This document shows positions 45,238-55,099 of a stretch of 64,000 bases of DNA, piece after piece. The stretch lies in assembly GCA_964367585.1 (NCBI GenBank), contig CAYIYH010000001.1, forward strand, positions 434,001 to 498,000. Direction: 5' to 3'. Source of the DNA: CAYJGJ01 sp964367585. Lineage in GTDB: Bacteria; Bacillota; Clostridia; Peptostreptococcales; Anaerovoracaceae. The stretch's first letter is position 1. Each line of letters opens with the position of its first letter. The position numbers and the translations under genes were made by a program. Under the pieces are notes generated by a model. It did not search any database, had not been told where the DNA came from, and saw nothing but the letters and a program-made list of their open reading frames with translations.

Positions 45238-46557
45238 ATGGGTTTTATTAAAGCATTCACAGGCGCACTAGGTGGAACATTTGCTGATCAATGGAAAGAT
45301 TTTTATATGCCTATGGCAGGTGTTCCTGCAACTGCGGGAATCTATCCAGCCGTACCATCAGGACAAAATGCAGGCAGAGGTGAAAACACTAAAGGATCAA
45401 ACAACATCATTACAAACGGCTCTAAAATACTAGTTCCTGAAGGAACTGCACTCATCACTTTACAAGATGCAAGAATTACCGGATACATCGCTGAACCAGG
45501 CGGATTTATATTTTCATCTGATGATCCTAATACTCAATCTGTTTTTGCTGGTGATGGAATTGTAGCCCCACTTATCAAGCAAACCTGGGAAAGATTCAAA
45601 ATGGGTGGACAACCTGGATCACAACAACAAGCATTCTATGTTAACCTAAAAGAAATCCCAGGAAACAGATTTGGCACGCAAGCCGAAATTTATTGGGATG
45701 ACGCTTACCTAGGAGCGCAAGTTGGAGCAGTTACTAGAGGTACTTACTCTCTAAAAATAGTAGATCCTATTTTATTCATCAAGCAATTCGTACCTGCTAA
45801 TATTACATCTACAGGCGGAATATTTGACTTTGCAGATATGGACAGTCCTGCTTGCGAACAACTATTCAACGAAGTAGTTGGATCACTTTCTGCCGGTTTC
45901 TCTATGTATACAAATGATCCTAGCAAAGGAAATAGAATTACTAAAATACAAGGAGACCAAATTGGGTTTGCACAAAGCATGTCTCAAGCGGTCGAAGAAG
46001 GATATAGATGGCGTACAGATAGAGGTTTAGAAATCATCAAAGTTGCTCTAATGGCTATCGAATATGATGAAGACACTAAAGCTCTTCTTAGCGATGTTAA
46101 GAAAGCTGATGCTTTATCAGGTGCAAGAGGAAATTCATTCATGCAACAATCTGTTGCTCGTGGATTCCAAGCAGCTGGTGAAAATCCTAATGGAGGCGGT
46201 GCAATGGGCATGGGCTTCATGGGAATGGGAATGGGTGCAGTTGGCGGTGCTATGGGTGGTCTACAGCAACAAGTTCCTCCACAACAGGGCTACCAACAAG
46301 TTCCTCCTCAGCAGTACCAACAAGCTCCTCAGCAAGGAATGCCTCCGCAACAACAATATCAACAAGCTCCTGGACAAGGTATGCCTCCGCAACAACAATA
46401 TCAACAAGCACCTGGACAAGTTCCTCCACAACAAGCAGCTCCAGCGCAAGAAGATCCTTATGCAAAATTAGCTTCAATGAAACAACTATTAGACCAAGGA
46501 GTTATTTCACAAGCTGAATTTGATGAAGCAAAAGCAAAAGTATTAGGAAACATCTAA
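45238..46557 (+). CDS. SPFH-domain protein with Pro/Gln-rich repeats and C-terminal SHOCT domain
   Basis: 439 aa, AAGGAGG before the ATG. The first 300 residues match the YdjI/virion-core type SPFH family (MGFIKAFTGALGGTFADQWK start, LVPEGTALITLQDARITGYI, VNLKEIPGNRFGTQAEIYWD, FSMYTNDP). Then comes a Met/Gly run, three to four repeats of QQYQQAPGQGMPPQ type, and a SHOCT segment (DPYAKLASMKQLLDQGVISQ, AEFDEAKAKVLG) that binds protein partners. B. subtilis YdjI belongs to a membrane stress (Psp-like) complex. The next gene (46628) matches that neighbourhood. Confidence 0.92.
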   Translation: MGFIKAFTGALGGTFADQWKDFYMPMAGVPATAGIYPAVPSGQNAGRGENTKGSNNIITNGSKILVPEGTALITLQDARITGYIAEPGGFIFSSDDPNTQSVFAGDGIVAPLIKQTWERFKMGGQPGSQQQAFYVNLKEIPGNRFGTQAEIYWDDAYLGAQVGAVTRGTYSLKIVDPILFIKQFVPANITSTGGIFDFADMDSPACEQLFNEVVGSLSAGFSMYTNDPSKGNRITKIQGDQIGFAQSMSQAVEEGYRWRTDRGLEIIKVALMAIEYDEDTKALLSDVKKADALSGARGNSFMQQSVARGFQAAGENPNGGGAMGMGFMGMGMGAVGGAMGGLQQQVPPQQGYQQVPPQQYQQAPQQGMPPQQQYQQAPGQGMPPQQQYQQAPGQVPPQQAAPAQEDPYAKLASMKQLLDQGVISQAEFDEAKAKVLGNI

Positions 46558-46587
46558 CGATAAAATATTAAAGAAAGGAGCGTGTAA

Positions 46588-46605
46588 ATGTCAATTAACT
46601 CATAG
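46588..46605 (+). CDS. Possible 5-aa mini-ORF upstream of the zinc-ribbon gene
   Basis: The best ribosome site of this gap, AAGAAAGGAG, leads to ATG at 46588 giving MSINS and a stop. The next gene starts at 46628 in another frame with no ribosome site. Reinitiation, a coupling device or a sequence change are possible. Its existence as a translated unit is speculative. Confidence 0.3.
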   Translation: MSINS

Positions 46606-46627
46606 ACATTGCACAAAAAAACATTAT

Positions 46628-48175
46628 ATGAATCAATTCAACGACAACAATAACGATGGCTCCCAACAAGATCCTTCGCAAATGCCTAATAATGATTTAC
46701 CTAATTCTCCCGATCCAAATGTTTCACAAGATATGGCTGCAGAACCTGCACAAGAAGCAGCAACAGCTGATCCTAACTTAAATGTAATTGATACTTTTGG
46801 GGATGCAAAGAGTGGACAAATAAAATGTACTCAATGCGGCTCGACCGATATCTCAATGAATAAAAATACGGGCAAGCTCAGATGTAATTTTTGCCGAAAT
46901 GAGATGGATGGCGAACAATTCCAAGACGAAATCGAAATACATAACTTAGAAGGATTACATATTGGCTCCGGAGCGACTAAAATTGATACCGGTGCTGACA
47001 CTATGGTAACTCTCAAATGTCAAAGTTGCGCAGCTGAAGTAGTAATCAACACGGATGAATCTCTGCAAGCTAGATGTCACTGGTGCAGAAATACTCTTTC
47101 ACTTAATCAGCGAATCCCTAACGGTGCTGTTCCAGATATTGTATTACCATTTGCAATACAAAAACAAGAGGCCGAGAGCCTCATTGCTGGATTTGTAAAA
47201 AAACGTGGATTCTTTGCCAATCCTAGATTTAAAAGAGAGTTTACAACCGAGAATATACTAGGGGTATATCTTCCATACATGGTCGTCGACATCAATGCAC
47301 ATGCCGCTTTCAAAGGAGAAGGTGAACATCTAATACGAAGATATACCGTCGGATCTGGCGACGATAAGGAAACATACTACGATGCTGAGGCTTATGCGGT
47401 AGAAAGGCATTTTGATATTCTAATCGATGACCTTACAATCGAATCGAGTGTTGATAAATTGCAATACCAAAAAGAAAATAGTTCTAACAATATCCTGAAT
47501 TCTATAATGCCATTTGACATAAAAAATGCAGTCAAATGGGATGCAAACTACTTGCGTGGATACAACTCCGAAAAGCGTGATACCGATATCGAGTCTTTAG
47601 AAAAAATTGTACACGAACAGGCGCAAGATGTAGCAAGACACAAAGTTAATGATACACTTGCACACTATAATAGAGGTGTTCGCTGGGAATATGAAAAAGT
47701 AGATGTAATAGGACAAAGATGGATTTCTGCATTTCTACCAGTTTGGGTATATAGTTATCTAGAAAAGAAAGGTAATAAAAATTTACTCCACTATACGGCT
47801 GTTAATGCTCGAACTAAAGAAACTATGGGAAGCGTGCCTATCAATATTCCAAAGCTCGTATTGTTCTCAATATTTGTTGAGATATTCTGCTTTTTCGCGG
47901 CAGTTGCCTTACTGTTTGTAACAGATCCCGAAAATGCCGAAATAGTACTCGCTGCCCTTGCCGGTGGTCCTGCCTTTTTCGCGTATAACTACTATCGATA
48001 TAGAAACACCAAGGCACGGCATACTTACGAAAAAGAAACACTCTCTGCTATGAAAGATCTGCAAATGGTTGATCAATTCTTGAAACGGCGTAACAAACTT
48101 AAAAATAGCAAGATATCCGGTGCTAATAATGAAAGCGTAAAAGCTTCTAAGTTTTCACTAAAGAATGTCAAATAA
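46628..48175 (+). CDS. Zinc-ribbon membrane protein associated with the SPFH protein
   Basis: 515 aa. Low-complexity Asn/Pro-rich first 55 residues, then two zinc ribbons (CTQCGSTD...CNFCRNEM and CQSCAAEV...CHWCRNTL). A beta-rich middle follows (VLPFAIQKQEAESLIAGFVK, GVYLPYMVVDINA), and one or two hydrophobic segments near 415-450. This layout (zinc ribbons, then domain, then membrane segments) fits the YdjJ-like or TFIIB-type zinc-ribbon proteins paired with SPFH genes. Role unknown. The true start is unclear (see 46588). Confidence 0.8.
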   Translation: MNQFNDNNNDGSQQDPSQMPNNDLPNSPDPNVSQDMAAEPAQEAATADPNLNVIDTFGDAKSGQIKCTQCGSTDISMNKNTGKLRCNFCRNEMDGEQFQDEIEIHNLEGLHIGSGATKIDTGADTMVTLKCQSCAAEVVINTDESLQARCHWCRNTLSLNQRIPNGAVPDIVLPFAIQKQEAESLIAGFVKKRGFFANPRFKREFTTENILGVYLPYMVVDINAHAAFKGEGEHLIRRYTVGSGDDKETYYDAEAYAVERHFDILIDDLTIESSVDKLQYQKENSSNNILNSIMPFDIKNAVKWDANYLRGYNSEKRDTDIESLEKIVHEQAQDVARHKVNDTLAHYNRGVRWEYEKVDVIGQRWISAFLPVWVYSYLEKKGNKNLLHYTAVNARTKETMGSVPINIPKLVLFSIFVEIFCFFAAVALLFVTDPENAEIVLAALAGGPAFFAYNYYRYRNTKARHTYEKETLSAMKDLQMVDQFLKRRNKLKNSKISGANNESVKASKFSLKNVK

Positions 48176-48244
48176 GGAATTAAATACCTTAAGCCTAATA
48201 GAAAATAACACTTTGAATCACCTCAAAGTCCCTTTCCCTAAAGA

Positions 48245-48279
48245 AAAATGCAAATGAGTTAATCCTCATTTGCATTTTC
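48245..48279. terminator. Terminator after the SPFH operon
   Basis: AAAATGCAAATGAG / CTCATTTGCATTTT hairpin with 5-6-base loop, T-rich downstream and A-rich upstream; between convergent genes. Confidence 0.85.
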
Positions 48280-48366
48280 TTTACATACTATTATTCTTAT
48301 TTATTCATTAAAATAGTTGGTTCTATACTTAAGTCGAACATACATAATTATATGTCCATTAATGTT

Positions 48367-51123
48367 CTATTCACTCCTCAAAGCTATAACCGGATCTTTT
48401 TCTGCTGCTTTTCTTGAAGGAATCAATCCACCAATCACTGTAATTATTACACTCAATACGATAAGTATCAAACCTGCAACTATTGGAAGACTTACATTTA
48501 AGTCTGATGTTCCCAACAACGTTCCTACAATCGCATTTATTGGCACATTAAGAAGTATTGTCGAAAATATTCCTATTATTCCAGAGCAGAGACCGATTAT
48601 CAGTGTTTCAGCATTGAATACCTGAGAAATATTTGCCTTCGATGCACCTAATGCTCTCAATACTCCTATTTCCTTTGTTCTTTCTATTACAGATATATGA
48701 GTTATTATCCCAACCATAATACACGAAACTACAAGTGAAACCGCCACAAATGCTATAAGAACATATGAGATCGTGTCTACCATAGTTGTCATTGATGAAG
48801 TAAGTGATTCTACATAATCGGTATATTGAATTACGTCATCATCGCTTGCCGTTTCGTTATAAGCTGCAATACTTGCAACGACTCCATCTTTATCCTCGAA
48901 ACTATCTGTGTATATATTGATTGAACTCGGAGAAGCATAATCAACTTTACCAAAGTTTATTAAATTCTCCTCGTATGAACCGGCTAGCAAATCATCATAT
49001 AATCCGAGTAATATTTCACTATCAGGCGTGTTGACTAGCCACGAATCTAGCATAGATGCTAACATTTCATCACTCACACTTCCAGTTGCGGCTGCTGAAC
49101 TACTTTCATTTCCCTGTGCAGAATCTGTTTCTCCTTGAGAAGAATATAGAATTAAAGTATATATGTCAGCCTTCTCTGAGACATTCATGCCTTGAATGTA
49201 TGAAGTTACTGTATCTATCTTTTCGTAGTCCGTTTCTACTTCGAAAGCTGTTCCTGTTAGTATATTTGTTTCAGGAGATGCCTCTTGCGCAATGATGACT
49301 GTACTCTCGTTACTATTACTTATGATATAGTCAGTGAGTAACGATGTAAATGCAAACGATGTTGGAATGCTTGCGTCTATTGTACCTTCCTTAGGACTTA
49401 TTATTCCCGAGATTCTAAGAGTTAAAGATTTATCCATTATATCATCATGCAATACTAGTTGTTCTTCCGATACAAGCTGGTAATTTCCATTTTCATCTAC
49501 AATATATTTATCACTATTAGTTAGAAGTTTGAATTCATGGCTTAACATCTCATCATAATCAAACTCTATCGATGGAGATTCTTCGCCATCATCTATCAAT
49601 GATGCATATTCTCTGTACTCATCAGACGTAATAAATCCAATTTGATAAAGCAACTCCGCAGATAGGGTGTTATTTCCATCAACTACTAAAATTACTTCAT
49701 CATAGCTTTCGGGCATATTTCCTGCTACTAAATCGTAATTCTGTAGGATACTTTCGTTTATTAAGCTACCGTCATTGCTACCCATTAATTGAGTAAAATT
49801 TGACGCACCACTAGACGTTGTTCCACCTGTAAGCATGCTCATCATCGTGCTCGGTCCCATTCCTTGCATTGAAAAAGATGATGAACCATCTAGCAATTCC
49901 GCTGGGTCTGAATCGGTATTTAAGAAGTTGCCTTCGATATCATATGCATATACCGAATAACTAACATCGTACGTGTATTGAGCACCTTCTTCACCTAAAT
50001 ATGTTGCTATTTCACTGTTTTCATCGTCTAAATACTCCTTAAACGGCGCGAGATTATTTGAAATAGTCATATTCATCGAGTTTTCAAGGCTATTAAAATT
50101 TGCAGATATTCCATCACTCTCGGCGGAATCTCCGGAATTTTCGGAATTCCCTGTTAGATCCGGCGGCCCGACTGTTCCCATATCAATAGTTTCAGATGAT
50201 ATTGTAATTGGATATGCGGACATCGTTTCCTTTTGCAAATCATCTATGTACGTATTTACACCATTTGAAAGCGACAATATTAAAGCGATTCCTATAATCC
50301 CAATAGACCCTGCAAACGCGGTAAGAATCGTACGTCTTTTCTTAGTACTTAAGTTGCTCAAACTTAACGCAAATGAAGTTTTTAGACTCATTTTTGATTT
50401 CTTAACTCCAGCGCGTGCATTCGCATCAGCTACTGTTGACTCGCGGAAAAACTCATTCGTATCGCTAATTATACTTCCATCTTTTATCTTAATTATTCTG
50501 GTAGAATATTCCTCCGCTAACTCGGAGTTATGCGTTACCATTACTACTAATTTTTCTTTGGCAACTTCTTTCAAAAGCTTCATTATTTGAATACTAGTTT
50601 CGGTATCGAGTGCGCCAGTCGGTTCATCTGCCAACAATATGTCAGGATTATTAATTAATGCTCTAGCTATTGCAACTCTTTGCATTTGGCCACCCGATAA
50701 TTGGTTCGGTTTCTTATGCACATGCTCACCTAAGCCGACTTTTTCAAGTGACTCTATAGCTCTTTGTTTTCGCTCTTCCTTAGAGACTCCACCGATAGTT
50801 AATGCAAGTTCGACATTCGATAAAATCGATTGGTGTGTTATTAAATTGTAACTCTGAAATACAAACCCTATTGAATGATTCCTATACGTATCCCAATCTC
50901 TGTCTTGATAGTTTTTCGTCGACACACCATTTATTATCATGTCTCCACTATCATACTGATCAAGGCCGCCTATGATGTTTAATAATGTAGTTTTTCCTGA
51001 CCCACTCGTTCCCAATATTGATACGAACTCATTTTCTCTAAAATCTAAACTCACGCCTTTTAACGCAATTTGTGTAAATTCCCCAGTTGTATATTCTTTG
51101 TGTATATTTTTAACTTGTAACAT
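48367..51123 (-). CDS. ABC transporter, ATPase fused to FtsX-like permease (MacB type)
   Basis: 918 aa. The ATPase half has Walker A LGTSGSGKTTLLN, signature LSGGQMQRVAIARAL and DEPTGALD. The permease part has a first membrane segment near 265-290 (TAFAGSIGIIGIALILSLSN), a large extracytoplasmic domain of about 500 residues, and three C-terminal helices (ISYVLIAFVAVSLVVSCIMV, VLRALGASKANISQVF loop). Such fusions export or sense peptides. Divergent from a response regulator and kinase, the setting of peptide-antibiotic detoxification modules. Confidence 0.92.
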   Translation of the reverse strand: MLQVKNIHKEYTTGEFTQIALKGVSLDFRENEFVSILGTSGSGKTTLLNIIGGLDQYDSGDMIINGVSTKNYQDRDWDTYRNHSIGFVFQSYNLITHQSILSNVELALTIGGVSKEERKQRAIESLEKVGLGEHVHKKPNQLSGGQMQRVAIARALINNPDILLADEPTGALDTETSIQIMKLLKEVAKEKLVVMVTHNSELAEEYSTRIIKIKDGSIISDTNEFFRESTVADANARAGVKKSKMSLKTSFALSLSNLSTKKRRTILTAFAGSIGIIGIALILSLSNGVNTYIDDLQKETMSAYPITISSETIDMGTVGPPDLTGNSENSGDSAESDGISANFNSLENSMNMTISNNLAPFKEYLDDENSEIATYLGEEGAQYTYDVSYSVYAYDIEGNFLNTDSDPAELLDGSSSFSMQGMGPSTMMSMLTGGTTSSGASNFTQLMGSNDGSLINESILQNYDLVAGNMPESYDEVILVVDGNNTLSAELLYQIGFITSDEYREYASLIDDGEESPSIEFDYDEMLSHEFKLLTNSDKYIVDENGNYQLVSEEQLVLHDDIMDKSLTLRISGIISPKEGTIDASIPTSFAFTSLLTDYIISNSNESTVIIAQEASPETNILTGTAFEVETDYEKIDTVTSYIQGMNVSEKADIYTLILYSSQGETDSAQGNESSSAAATGSVSDEMLASMLDSWLVNTPDSEILLGLYDDLLAGSYEENLINFGKVDYASPSSINIYTDSFEDKDGVVASIAAYNETASDDDVIQYTDYVESLTSSMTTMVDTISYVLIAFVAVSLVVSCIMVGIITHISVIERTKEIGVLRALGASKANISQVFNAETLIIGLCSGIIGIFSTILLNVPINAIVGTLLGTSDLNVSLPIVAGLILIVLSVIITVIGGLIPSRKAAEKDPVIALRSE

Positions 51124-51321
51124 TCTTATTTTCCTCCAAAAAATATTTTCTCATTCTTACCACTGTGTTGTAATTATATTCAACATACTTCAACTCAATC
51201 TCAATCAAACTTCAACTTAACTTCAACTTTTGATTTTTTTTTTACAATTGAAAAAAGATAGCATTTTAGGTATAATTATTTTATAAGAGAAATAAAGTTT
51301 TATGCTAAAGGAAATTAATTC

Positions 51322-51993
51322 ATGATAAACATATTAATTATAGAAGATGATGATGAAATTAGGAAGCTATTCCACACTGTAATTACAGAAAATGGGTATA
51401 ATGCAATTTGCGCTACAGATGGAATACATGCGTTTGATATACTTGAAGAAACTCTTATTGATTTAATTGTATCAGATGTTATGATGCCGAGAATGGATGG
51501 ATTTGAGTTCGTCGAACATTTACGAAAAATCGGATATGAAATGCCTACCATCTTAGTTACAGCTAAAGATACTCCTAAAGATAAAATGCACGGATTCCGA
51601 GCCGGAACTGATGACTACATGGTAAAGCCAGTAGATGTAAATGAGATGATATGGCGAATTGAGGCACTATTGCGAAGGAGTAACCTTTCCTCTAATAATA
51701 TCGCAAAAATAAATAATACAGAGCTAAATGAAGATACTTTGATTGTTTCAAGCAAAGACTCAAATATTGAACTTCCCCAAAAAGAATTTAAACTTTTATT
51801 CAAGTTATTTTCTTCACCTGAGAAAATATTTACAAGGCATCAACTCATGGATTACGTCTGGGGGATAGACACTGAGTCTGATGACCATACTCTCGACGTT
51901 CATATCGGCAGATTGAGAAGTAAATTCAAAAATAATGAAGATTTTGAAATTGTAACCGTAAGAGGTCTCGGGTTTAAGGTGGTGAGAAAGTGA
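51322..51993 (+). CDS. OmpR-type response regulator
   Basis: 223 aa. Receiver: IIEDDDEIRK acidic pocket, phosphoacceptor Asp in LIVSDVMMPRMDG, Lys in DYMVKPVDV. DNA-binding winged helix: ELPQKEFKLLFKLFSS, TRHQLMDYVWG, RLRSKFKN, TVRGLGFKVVRK. Likely controls the divergent ABC transporter. Overlaps the following short ORF (GTGA). Confidence 0.96.
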   Translation: MINILIIEDDDEIRKLFHTVITENGYNAICATDGIHAFDILEETLIDLIVSDVMMPRMDGFEFVEHLRKIGYEMPTILVTAKDTPKDKMHGFRAGTDDYMVKPVDVNEMIWRIEALLRRSNLSSNNIAKINNTELNEDTLIVSSKDSNIELPQKEFKLLFKLFSSPEKIFTRHQLMDYVWGIDTESDDHTLDVHIGRLRSKFKNNEDFEIVTVRGLGFKVVRK

Positions 51994-52061
51994 ATAAATC
52001 ATTTGAAAAGTTAGAAGAAATATATATCCAAATGTATTTATGTTCAGGTGTACAGATATGA
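51990..52061 (+). CDS. Short ORF (23 codons) bridging regulator and kinase
   Basis: GTG at 51990 overlaps the regulator stop (GTGA). The ORF reads VNKSFEKLEEIYIQMYLCSG and VQI, and ends at TGA 52059-52061, overlapping the kinase ATG (ATGA). It may carry ribosomes from one gene to the next; a separate peptide is unlikely. Confidence 0.4.
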   Translation: MNKSFEKLEEIYIQMYLCSGVQI

Positions 52062-53086
52062 ATAAAAAAAGATATAAGATTAGTTTTATAATTTCCACAT
52101 ACATTTTTTTCTCATTTCCAACGCTTTTTTTAATTACGCAGCTATTTAATAATTATTTCACTTTCAGTCTCGGATTTCGCGCCACCGCTGGATTTAGGCT
52201 AATGTTTATCGTTATATTCTGCTCCGCTGTGGGAACTCTAATTTCTAAAGCAATCAGTAAGAATACGATTAACACAATACAAGAGATCAACCGTGCAACA
52301 AAAGAAATTGCAAGTGGAAATTATAATATTAGAATTAATGAAATAAGTAATATAGAAGAGCTCAATGGAATGGCGGAAAATTTTAATTTAATGGCAAGGG
52401 ATTTAGCCATGAGTGAAATTATGAAAAACGACTTTATTAATAATGTATCTCATGATTTTAAAACTCCTCTTTCAGCGATTGAAGGTTATGCAACGCTGCT
52501 ACATAACAAGGAACTTTCACACGAAAAAGTCAGTGACTATGCAGAACACATATTATATAATTCTCATAGGCTTACCCAAATGACCAGTAACATATTAATG
52601 CTCTCAACCTTGGATAATAGCAAAATCACACTAAAGAAATCAGAATATCTCCTTGACGAGCAAATCAGAGAAGTAATTTTATTGTATGAGAATGAATGGA
52701 ATGAAAAAAATATAGACCTCGACATTGATTTTGAAAAAGTATCCTTTTGTGGAGACAAGGAATTTATTATGCATGTTTTGCAAAATTTAATTTCAAATGC
52801 TATCAAATTTTGTGATACAGATGGAAAAATTAAAATGCAATTGCAAATAAAAGAAAGTCAAATATTATTTTCAATTTCAAATTCGGGAACTTTCATAGAT
52901 AGCTCAGATTTGCAGAGGATCTTCGAAAAATTCTATAGATGTGACACTTCTAGAAGTTCAAAAGGGAATGGTCTAGGATTATCAATCGCAAAAAAAGTAA
53001 TTGATTTACACGGCGGTACTATTAGTGTATCCAGCGAAAAGGAGATAGGAACAACTTTTACAGTAACCCTACCAACTATTATTTAA
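52058..53086 (+). CDS. Sensor histidine kinase
   Basis: 342 aa from the ATG at 52058 (AGGTG upstream). Two N-terminal membrane segments (SFIISTYIFFSFPTLFLI and FRLMFIVIFCSAVGTLI) with a very short outside loop, HAMP-like linker, HisKA box NNVSHDFKTPLSAIEGYA (His phosphorylated), then HATPase: NLISNAIKF (N box), FEKFYRCD, GNGLGLSIAKK. The tiny sensor loop suggests sensing within the membrane or via the ABC transporter, as in Bce-type systems. Confidence 0.95.
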   Translation: MNKKRYKISFIISTYIFFSFPTLFLITQLFNNYFTFSLGFRATAGFRLMFIVIFCSAVGTLISKAISKNTINTIQEINRATKEIASGNYNIRINEISNIEELNGMAENFNLMARDLAMSEIMKNDFINNVSHDFKTPLSAIEGYATLLHNKELSHEKVSDYAEHILYNSHRLTQMTSNILMLSTLDNSKITLKKSEYLLDEQIREVILLYENEWNEKNIDLDIDFEKVSFCGDKEFIMHVLQNLISNAIKFCDTDGKIKMQLQIKESQILFSISNSGTFIDSSDLQRIFEKFYRCDTSRSSKGNGLGLSIAKKVIDLHGGTISVSSEKEIGTTFTVTLPTII

Positions 53087-53116
53087 CCTACTATATTTTC
53101 TATACAAAAATAAAAG

Positions 53117-53142
53117 GGCGATTACATTTACTTGCAATCGCC
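53117..53142. terminator. Terminator between the kinase and etfA genes
   Basis: GGCGATT / AATCGCC stem with a 12-base loop, flanked by AAAA and TTTTATTTTTC; bidirectional. Confidence 0.75.
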
Positions 53143-53188
53143 TTTTATTTTTCTTTTTATTTTGTTGATCTAAGAAGTCCTGCCTTTA

Positions 53189-54265
53189 TTACTCGTTGTC
53201 CCAGTTTTCAATTATCTCAGGGATTACTTTGTACAAGTCTCCTACTATTCCGTAGTCTGCAACTTCAAATATTGGAGCATCCACATCTTTGTTGATTGCG
53301 ATAATTGTGTCAGATGATTGCATTCCAGCCAAATGTTGAATAGCACCAGAAATTCCGCATGCAAAGTATATTCTTGGTTTAACGGTAGTACCGGTTTGTC
53401 CTACTTGATGTGAATGATCAATCCAGCCTGCATCAACTGCAGCACGAGATGACCCGACTGTTCCACCAACTTTTTCAGCTAGTTTTCTGATTACATCAAA
53501 CCCTGCTGCATCACCGAGACCTCTTCCACCAGAACAGATTATTTCCGCATCTGTAAGAGACACGATTTCTTTAGTAGATTTTACGATGTCGATTACTTCA
53601 GTTCTTATGTCAGAAGCTTTGATTTCTGGTTTAACTTCGGTTACTGAACCTGAAGCATTTTCTTTTTTCTCTATTTTTGACATTACGCCAGGTCTTACTG
53701 TTGCCATTTGCGGTCTTGCGTTTTTACAAACGATCGTAGCCATAAGGTTACCACCGAATGCTGGTCTTGTCATTTTTAAACCTTTATCAGGATCTGCTGG
53801 ATCCATATTTGAAGTATTCAAAGTGGTATTTGCGTTAGCAAATTCAATATATTTTGCAACGCTTACATTTAAACCTGTGCAATCTGCTGTAAGGCCTGTA
53901 TTCATTCTAGCTGCAACTCTAGGAGCTAGGTCTCTACCAATATGTGTTGCTCCATATAATACTATTTCAGGTTTCTCAACTTCAAACAAGTCAGTGATAA
54001 CTTTTGTATATCCATCATTGCTATAATTTTTTAATAGTGGATCTTGAATTAAATACACTTCGTCTGCGCCGTATTCAAAACACTCTTTAGACAAGTGTTC
54101 TACTCCGTCACCTACAATTAAAGCGCAAACTTTCGAATCCGATCCTAAATCTCTTGATAGTCTATGAGCCTCTCCGATTAGTTCGAGAGCAACACCCATC
54201 AACTTACCGCCTCTTTGTTCGGCATAAACCCAAACATTTTTGTAATCTGCTAGATTAATTGACAT
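53189..54265 (-). CDS. etfA: EtfA, electron transfer flavoprotein alpha subunit
   Basis: 358 aa. FAD-binding C-terminal domain: CSGGRGLGDAAGFDVIRKLA, GSSRAAVDAGWIDHSHQVGQ, TGTTVKPRIYFACGISGAIQ, HLAGM, and IFEVADYGIVGDL. N-terminal AEQRGGKLMGVALELIGEA. Partner of EtfB; passes electrons between NADH, ferredoxin and butyryl-CoA dehydrogenase, possibly with bifurcation. Third gene of bcd-etfB-etfA. Confidence 0.97.
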   Translation of the reverse strand: MSINLADYKNVWVYAEQRGGKLMGVALELIGEAHRLSRDLGSDSKVCALIVGDGVEHLSKECFEYGADEVYLIQDPLLKNYSNDGYTKVITDLFEVEKPEIVLYGATHIGRDLAPRVAARMNTGLTADCTGLNVSVAKYIEFANANTTLNTSNMDPADPDKGLKMTRPAFGGNLMATIVCKNARPQMATVRPGVMSKIEKKENASGSVTEVKPEIKASDIRTEVIDIVKSTKEIVSLTDAEIICSGGRGLGDAAGFDVIRKLAEKVGGTVGSSRAAVDAGWIDHSHQVGQTGTTVKPRIYFACGISGAIQHLAGMQSSDTIIAINKDVDAPIFEVADYGIVGDLYKVIPEIIENWDNE

Positions 54266-54278
54266 TTTTCGTTCCTCC

Positions 54279-55076
54279 CTATATGATATGTTTCTTCTTC
54301 ATTTCGCTTATTAAGTTAGTTGCCATTTCCTTTTCACTATCGCCTTCAACCATAGAACCTTTTCCTTTAGGTTTTGGTGTAAATGATTTGTATACGTTAG
54401 TAGGAGAGGCTTTTAGTCCAACAGTACTCTTGTCTACTTCTATGTCGTTCGCATTCCAAACTGTGATTTTTTTGTCTGGGTTGAAAATTCCAGGCATAGA
54501 CATGTATCTAGGAGAATTCAATTCTTTGATTGTAGTTAGCATGCAAGGCGTATTGATTTTAATTACTTCATGTCCGTCTTCTAGTTTTCTATTTACAGTA
54601 ATGCTCTTCATATCATCACTAATTTTGAATTCCTCTACGTATGTCACTTGTGGAATTTCTTGTTTTTCCGCTATTTGTGGACCTACTTGCGCAGTGTCTC
54701 CGTCGATCGCTTGTCTGCCTGCGAAAATTAAATCATATTTCCCGATTTTATTAATAACTGCGTCCAAAGCATTAGACGTAGCCCATGTGTCAGAACCTCC
54801 TACGGCTCTATCTGAAAGCAAAATACCTTCGTCCGCTCCCATAGCCAGACACTCAAATAGCATGTCTTCAGCTTGTGGTGGACCCATTGTGATTACTGTA
54901 ACGTGCACATCATCATATTTGTCCTTTAGCAACAATGCTTCTTCGAGAGCATTTGCATCATCAGGGTTTAGAATAGAGGGAACTCCATCTCTAATAAGTG
55001 TACCTGTATCAGGATCTATTTTTATCTCATTCGTGTCTGGCACTTGTTTTGCACAGACGATAACTTTAAATGCCAT
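54279..55076 (-). CDS. etfB: EtfB, electron transfer flavoprotein beta subunit
   Basis: 265 aa. MAFKVIVCAKQVPDTNEIKI start, VTVITMGPPQAEDMLFECLA, GADEGILLSDRAVGGSDTWA, IFAGRQAIDGDTAQVGPQIA with the FAD/AMP sites, and a C-terminal arm. With EtfA it serves the acyl-CoA dehydrogenase encoded 23 bases upstream. Confidence 0.97.
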   Translation of the reverse strand: MAFKVIVCAKQVPDTNEIKIDPDTGTLIRDGVPSILNPDDANALEEALLLKDKYDDVHVTVITMGPPQAEDMLFECLAMGADEGILLSDRAVGGSDTWATSNALDAVINKIGKYDLIFAGRQAIDGDTAQVGPQIAEKQEIPQVTYVEEFKISDDMKSITVNRKLEDGHEVIKINTPCMLTTIKELNSPRYMSMPGIFNPDKKITVWNANDIEVDKSTVGLKASPTNVYKSFTPKPKGKGSMVEGDSEKEMATNLISEMKKKHII

Positions 55077-55099
55077 TTTATTTCTCCTCTTTTCTACAA

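Noticed and set aside
45744..46477. Antisense open frames across the SPFH gene
   Set aside because: They are shadows produced by the repeated Gln/Pro codons of the real gene; none has a ribosome site.
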